Assembly (NCBI RefSeq): GCF_002531755.2
Contig: NZ_CP034998.1
Location: 4,084,501-4,148,500, forward strand
Source of the DNA: Rhizobium acidisoli
Lineage (GTDB): Bacteria > Pseudomonadota > Alphaproteobacteria > Rhizobiales > Rhizobiaceae
Direction of reading: 5' to 3'
DNA length: 64,000 bases
Each line of letters starts with the position of its first letter. The first letter of the stretch is position 1. The notes under the pieces were generated by a model. That model saw nothing but the letters and a program-made list of their open reading frames with translations, had not been told where the DNA came from and searched no databases. Positions 57,355 through 64,000 of this stretch are shown here, piece by piece. The position numbers were made by a program, and so were the translations under genes.

Positions 57355-59265
57355 TCACATCGGCAGAGAGCCCAAACCACGCCGGCGCAGCGCCTCGGCG
57401 ATTTCCTCCAAAATCGTTGGATCATCAATGGTTGCGGGCATTTTCCAGGGTATACCGTCGGCGATTTTCTGCATCGTGCCGCGCAGGATCTTGCCCGAGC
57501 GTGTCTTCGGCAACCGGTTAACAGTGATGGCCATCTTGAAGGCGGCAACAGGCCCGATCTGATCGCGAATCATCGCCACCACCTCTGATTCGATCGCCGT
57601 CACCTCGCGCGAAACATTCCGTTTCAGCACCAGGAATCCACATGGCACCTGACCCTTCAACCTGTCGATCACGCCGATGACCGCGCATTCGGCGACATCG
57701 GGATGACGCGCGCAGACCTCCTCCATCGCCCCGGTGGAGAGCCGGTGACCGGCGCAATTGATGATGTCGTCGGTGCGCGACATGATGAAGAGATAGCCGT
57801 CCTCGTCGATATAGCCGGCATCGGCGGTCTTGTAAGTGCCGGGAAACTCGTCGAGATAGACCGACCGGAAACGGCCGTCCGCATTCCAGAGGGTCGGCAG
57901 ACAGCCCGGCGGCAAGGGAAGGTTTATGACGATATTGCCGAGCGTTCCCGCCTCGATCGGATGGCCGGCATCATCGAGCACGGCGATGTCATAGCCGGGC
58001 ATCGGCAGCGCCGGCGAACCGTGCTTGACGGGAAGGGCGCCGAGGCCGAGCGGATTGGCGGCGATCGGCCAGCCGGTCTCCGTCTGCCACCAGTGATCGA
58101 TGACGGGTATGGCGAGCATGCGCTCCGCCCATTTCAGCGTCTCCGGGTCCGCCCTCTCGCCGGCAAGAAACAGCGCCCGCAGATCCGGCATCGGATACTG
58201 CCGCAGCAGCTCGCCGTCGCCGTCCTCCCGCCGAATAGCGCGGAACGCCGTCGGCGCGGTGAAGAGCACCCGCACATGATATTCCGAAACAACACGCCAG
58301 AACGCGCCGGCATCCGGCGTCCCGACCGGTTTTCCCTCGAAGATCAGGGTGGTGACGCCCGAAATCAGCGGGGCATAGACAATATAGGAGTGCCCGACGA
58401 CCCAGCCGATATCCGAAGCCGTCCAAAAGACCTCACCCGGCTTCAAGCCGTAGATATTCCGCATCGACCAGTTGAGCGCGACCATATGGCCGCCATTGTC
58501 GCGCACGACGCCCTTCGGCTGGCCGGTGGTGCCGGAGGTATAAAGGATATAGAGCGGATCGGTCGCCTTGACGGGAACACAGGCGATCTCGGCGCCGCGA
58601 TGCTGCGCCACCGCCGCCTCGAAATCCTGATCGCGGCCGCTGACGAGATCCGCCCGAAGCTCCGGCCGCTGCAGCACCAGACAGCGCTCCGGCTTCGAAC
58701 GCGCCAACGTGAGCGCCTGGTCGACCAGGGGCTTATAGGCGACGATGCGGCCGGGCTCGAGCCCGCAGCTCGCGGTGATCACCAGCTTGGCACCGCAATC
58801 ATCGATGCGGGCAGCAAGCTCGCTGGCGGCAAAACCACCGAAGACGACGGAGTGAACCGCACCGATGCGGGCGCAGGCGAGCATCGAAAACACCGCCTGC
58901 GGCACCATCGGCATATAGAGGATCACGCGATCGCCCCGACCGATCCCGAGATCAACAAGCGTCGCGGCGATGGCCTTCACTTCGTGAAGCACTTCGTCGT
59001 AGGTGAAACGGCGCTTCTCGCCGGTCATCGCACTGTCGAAGATAACAGCCGTCTCACCACCGCGCCCGGCAGTCACATGCCGATCGAGGCAATTGTGGCA
59101 GGTATTGGTTTCAGCCCCTGAGAACCAGCGGCCATAGACGCCTTCCTCGGGCGAAAATACCCGCTCGGGCGGTTTGAACCAGTCGATCTCGGCAGCGGCT
59201 TCGCGCCAGAAGGCTTCGGGATCCCGTTTCCAGGCAGCATAAGCCTGATGATAGCCGTTCTGCAT
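57355..59265 (-). CDS. prpE: Propionate--CoA ligase
   Basis: AMP-forming acyl-CoA synthetase of 636 residues, PrpE-like rather than Acs-like: WSMRNIYGLKPGEVFWTASDIGWVVGHSYIVYAPL is diagnostic (key NIYGLKPGEVFW). ILYTSGTTGQPKGVVRDNGGH is the P-loop and [16 protein letters not shown] holds the catalytic Lys. GGGGAGGAG is 6 bases before the ATG; the long in-frame extension to 59448 lacks similarity. It activates propionate, and the G/A-rich ribosome site also fits the anti-SD sRNA. Confidence 0.93.
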   Translation of the reverse strand: MQNGYHQAYAAWKRDPEAFWREAAAEIDWFKPPERVFSPEEGVYGRWFSGAETNTCHNCLDRHVTAGRGGETAVIFDSAMTGEKRRFTYDEVLHEVKAIAATLVDLGIGRGDRVILYMPMVPQAVFSMLACARIGAVHSVVFGGFAASELAARIDDCGAKLVITASCGLEPGRIVAYKPLVDQALTLARSKPERCLVLQRPELRADLVSGRDQDFEAAVAQHRGAEIACVPVKATDPLYILYTSGTTGQPKGVVRDNGGHMVALNWSMRNIYGLKPGEVFWTASDIGWVVGHSYIVYAPLISGVTTLIFEGKPVGTPDAGAFWRVVSEYHVRVLFTAPTAFRAIRREDGDGELLRQYPMPDLRALFLAGERADPETLKWAERMLAIPVIDHWWQTETGWPIAANPLGLGALPVKHGSPALPMPGYDIAVLDDAGHPIEAGTLGNIVINLPLPPGCLPTLWNADGRFRSVYLDEFPGTYKTADAGYIDEDGYLFIMSRTDDIINCAGHRLSTGAMEEVCARHPDVAECAVIGVIDRLKGQVPCGFLVLKRNVSREVTAIESEVVAMIRDQIGPVAAFKMAITVNRLPKTRSGKILRGTMQKIADGIPWKMPATIDDPTILEEIAEALRRRGLGSLPM

Positions 59266-59347
59266 CTGCTCCTCCCCAGGATATGCAAACCTCGATATCA
59301 ATCTAGGCAGCAGTGACGGGAACGGGAAGCCCGACCAAAGCAGAGTA

Positions 59348-60007
59348 TCAGCGGGCGCCGAAAATCGCCGATCCCACGCGCACGCTGGTGGCGCCGAAGG
59401 CGATCGCCGTCTCGTAGTCCCCCGACATGCCCATGGACAGTTTTTCAACGCCGCATTTGAGCGCGAGCTTCGCCAGCAGGGCGAAATGCGGCCCGGGATT
59501 TTCCTCGGCCGGGGGAATACACATCAGACCTTCGATGGAAAGACCGAGCTCGTCGCGGCAAAGGCTGACGAAGGCAGGCGTATCGTCAGGCGCGATGCCG
59601 GCCTTCTGCGGCTCGAGCCCGGTATTGACCTGGACGTAGAGCCGCGGCCTCTTGTCTTGCCGCTTCATCTCCTCGGCAAGCGCGCGGGCGATCTTTTCCC
59701 GATCCACCGTCTCGATGACGTCAAAAAGCGCCACCGCGTCGGCCGCCTTGTTCGATTGCAGCGGTCCGATCAGGTGCAGCACGATTTCCGGCCGCTCGGT
59801 CTTCAGCGCCGGCCACTTACCCTGGCTCTCCTGCACCCGGTTCTCGCCGAAGACGCGCTGCCCAGCGTCGATGGCCGGGCGGATCGCCTCCGCTTCGAAG
59901 GTCTTCGACACCGCGACGAGCTCAACGGAACCCGCAGGGCGGGCTGCCTGGCGTTCACCAGCCGCAATCCGCGACCGCACGTCGTTCAAGCGCTCTTGAA
60001 GTTCCAT
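59348..60007 (-). CDS. yggS: PLP homeostasis protein, YggS family
   Basis: Non-catalytic PLP-binding protein of 219 residues. VELVAVSKTFEAEAIRPAIDAGQRVFGENRVQE carries the PLP Lys (key VAVSKTF), LHLIGPLQSNKA follows, and LSMGMSGDYETAIAFGATSVRVGSAIFG is the phosphate-binding end. It balances cellular B6 vitamers. Its 3' end is 82 bases before prpE on the same strand; leuS diverges from it. Confidence 0.94.
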   Translation of the reverse strand: MELQERLNDVRSRIAAGERQAARPAGSVELVAVSKTFEAEAIRPAIDAGQRVFGENRVQESQGKWPALKTERPEIVLHLIGPLQSNKAADAVALFDVIETVDREKIARALAEEMKRQDKRPRLYVQVNTGLEPQKAGIAPDDTPAFVSLCRDELGLSIEGLMCIPPAEENPGPHFALLAKLALKCGVEKLSMGMSGDYETAIAFGATSVRVGSAIFGAR

Positions 60008-60209
60008 CGTTCTGCCTCGACATACCAGCATGAAAGGATTGGCAATGAACTAACCAGCCAATCTGTGCTTGCCAAGACCCGCTCTCGCGAAATCGCTCGA
60101 GCCAGGATGAAGATCGGACGCTTGCAGCGCCTGCAAAACTTGACGCTACCGTGGTTTCATGGTGAAGGTCTCGACCAACCTCCCCTGATTTTCCGGAATT
60201 TCGAATACC

Positions 60210-62829
<2,620 letters not shown>

Positions 62830-62840
<11 letters not shown>

Positions 62841-63351
62841 TATCGCTTGCAAGCTGGCTCGCAACGCCGGCATCGCCATGATCCTTGCCTCGGCGGCTTT
62901 TCTCTCTGCCTGCCAGGTCCGGCCGCTTTATTCGGAAAGTTCCGGTCTCACCGAAAAGCTGGCCGCGGTCGGCTTTTCCCCGGCGGGCAGCCGGATCGAG
63001 CAGCAGGTCCGTAATCATTTGATCTTCATGGCGTCGCGTGGTGCCGGCGAACCTGAAAAACCGGACTATCAGGTCGATCTGCACGTCACTTCATCCGTGG
63101 CCGATACGCTGCTGACGGATTCGGCCGATACGTCGCGTGCCGGTCGTGTCACCGTCAGCGTTACCTACACGCTGCGCGCGGCAACCGATAACCACGTCAT
63201 CAAGGCCGGCAGCCGCTCGACCACAGCACTGGTAGATTTCCCCGACCAGGAGTTCGCCAAGCAGCGGGCAATCCGCGATGCCCAGAACCGCGCGGCCGAT
63301 CAGGTGGCGGAATTCGTCGGGGCCGATATCGCCGCTGCGCTCAGCCGCTGA
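62830..63351 (+). CDS. lptE: LPS-assembly lipoprotein LptE
   Basis: Outer-membrane lipoprotein that plugs LptD during LPS export; 173 residues. The signal has a lipobox LSAC with Cys at residue 28, then QVRPLYSES, the LptE start. [18 protein letters not shown] and [27 protein letters not shown] follow. The TTG start overlaps the leuS end; ATG at 62878 leaves too short a signal. leuS-lptE-holA order is widely conserved. Confidence 0.92.
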
Positions 63352-63361
63352 GGGCGGGGAT

Positions 63362-64000
63362 GTGGCGGAGATAAAATCCCACGAATTCGAAACATTCCTG
63401 CAGAAATCGGCGCGGAACTATCGGATCTTTGTCATTTACGGACCCGACCGCGGTCTGGTGTCCGAGCGGGCCGGTCAGTTGGCCACTAAGACCGGTGTGG
63501 CCCTTGATGATCCCTTCTCACTGACCAAACTCGATATCGGCGACCTGCAGAAGGATCCCGGACGGTTGGTCGACGAGGCCCAATCTATCGGACTGTTCGG
63601 TGGTGAGAAGCTGATCTGGATCCGCGGCGCCGCCAACGAAAAATATCTTGTCGACCCCTTGGCGCTGCTGGCCGAAAAGCCACTCGAAGCCGCCCATCTG
63701 ATCGTCGAAGCCGGTGACTTAAAGAAGGGTTCGCTGCTACGCAAGACCGCCGAGGCAGCGCGATCGATCATGACGATCCCGTCTTATGCCGATGACAGCC
63801 GCGCCCTGAACACTCTGATCGATGCCGAATTGAGCGCAGAAAAGCTCGGCATCACGCCGGCCGCGCGCCAAGCTCTAATCGCCCTGATCGGGGGCGACCG
63901 CATCGCTTCACGCAACGAGGTGCGCAAGCTTGCGCTCTATTGCCGCGGCTTTCCGACGGTCGAAGAACATCACGTTACCGAAATAATCGGCGACGCCAGT
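63362..64000 (+). CDS. holA: DNA polymerase III delta subunit, partial
   Basis: Clamp-loader subunit that opens the beta clamp. The GTG opens a frame of 213 codons running off the window, so the C-terminal part is missing. FVIYGPDRGLVSERAGQLA, ESIGLFGGEKLIWIRGA (as SIGLFGGEKLIWIRG) and ALIALIGGDRIASRNEVRKLALYC are the HolA features, with the degenerate P-loop expected. GAGGGCGGGGAT lies directly before the GTG. Confidence 0.93.
   Translation, partial: MAEIKSHEFETFLQKSARNYRIFVIYGPDRGLVSERAGQLATKTGVALDDPFSLTKLDIGDLQKDPGRLVDEAQSIGLFGGEKLIWIRGAANEKYLVDPLALLAEKPLEAAHLIVEAGDLKKGSLLRKTAEAARSIMTIPSYADDSRALNTLIDAELSAEKLGITPAARQALIALIGGDRIASRNEVRKLALYCRGFPTVEEHHVTEIIGDAS

Overview
The window looks like chromosome of a fast-growing Rhizobium, most likely of the R. 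leguminosarum/R. etli group. The signs are high GC, rhizobial gene order (obgE-proB-proA-nadD ... rsfS-rlmH; purH-heparinase-rsmB-htpX), an alpha-proteobacterial LexA box (GAAC-N7-GAAC), a RIME-type mosaic repeat and an alpha-r14-type anti-Shine-Dalgarno small RNA. I saw no tRNA, rRNA, IS element, phage gene or CRISPR array. Most genes are core housekeeping genes. A near-consensus parS-like site after leuB suggests the segment lies in the origin-proximal part of the chromosome.

Layout. 1-531: 3' part of an endonuclease/exonuclease/phosphatase-family gene (minus). 616-4779: obgE, proB, proA, nadD, tightly packed. 4797-8407: a molybdenum island made of an anti-SD sRNA, two ModE-like operators, modA, a RIME repeat, modBC and a convergent HTH-only modE; it separates nadD from rsfS. 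8569-14372: rsfS, rlmH, an envC-like gene, ctpA, a yibQ-like gene and rppH (ribosome and envelope functions). 14453-15215: bfr and bfd. 15508-21285: imuA-imuB-dnaE2 SOS mutasome behind a LexA box, with a divergent zinc metallopeptidase. 22-24 kb: CoA-ester lyase, DUF1737 protein, small membrane protein, VOC protein. 24.1-27 kb: leuD and leuB flanking a reverse-strand threonine/serine dehydratase. 27.2-29.9 kb: PAP2 phosphatase and an MHS-type transporter with a large periplasmic insertion. 30-34.4 kb: a three-gene ABC system with a His-rich permease loop, next to phoA behind a PhoB box. 34.5-36.8 kb: a possible 39-residue ORF, asd and mltB. 36.9-40.2 kb: diguanylate cyclase, beta-carbonic anhydrase, pdxY. 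40.5-46.7 kb: giant NAD-glutamate dehydrogenase and a UMF1-type MFS protein. 46.7-53 kb: purH, heparinase-like protein, rsmB-like methyltransferase, htpX, SDHAF4-like protein. 53.2-59.3 kb: acs, trcR (DUF1013), an isolated flagellin, prpE. 59.3-64 kb: yggS, leuS, lptE and the 5' part of holA.

How the parts fit. ModABC imports molybdate and is probably repressed by the linked ModE. ImuA, ImuB and DnaE2 form the damage-inducible translesion polymerase set. PhoA is probably PhoB-controlled, and the adjacent ABC set may handle a metal. The anti-SD sRNA could affect many mRNAs; acs and prpE, both in this window, have matching G/A-rich ribosome binding sites. The most unusual items are the sRNA, the parS-like site, the imuA/imuB dual-coding overlap, a palindromic repeat that follows two different stop codons, and the His-rich ABC cassette. 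I found no clearly new multi-gene system.
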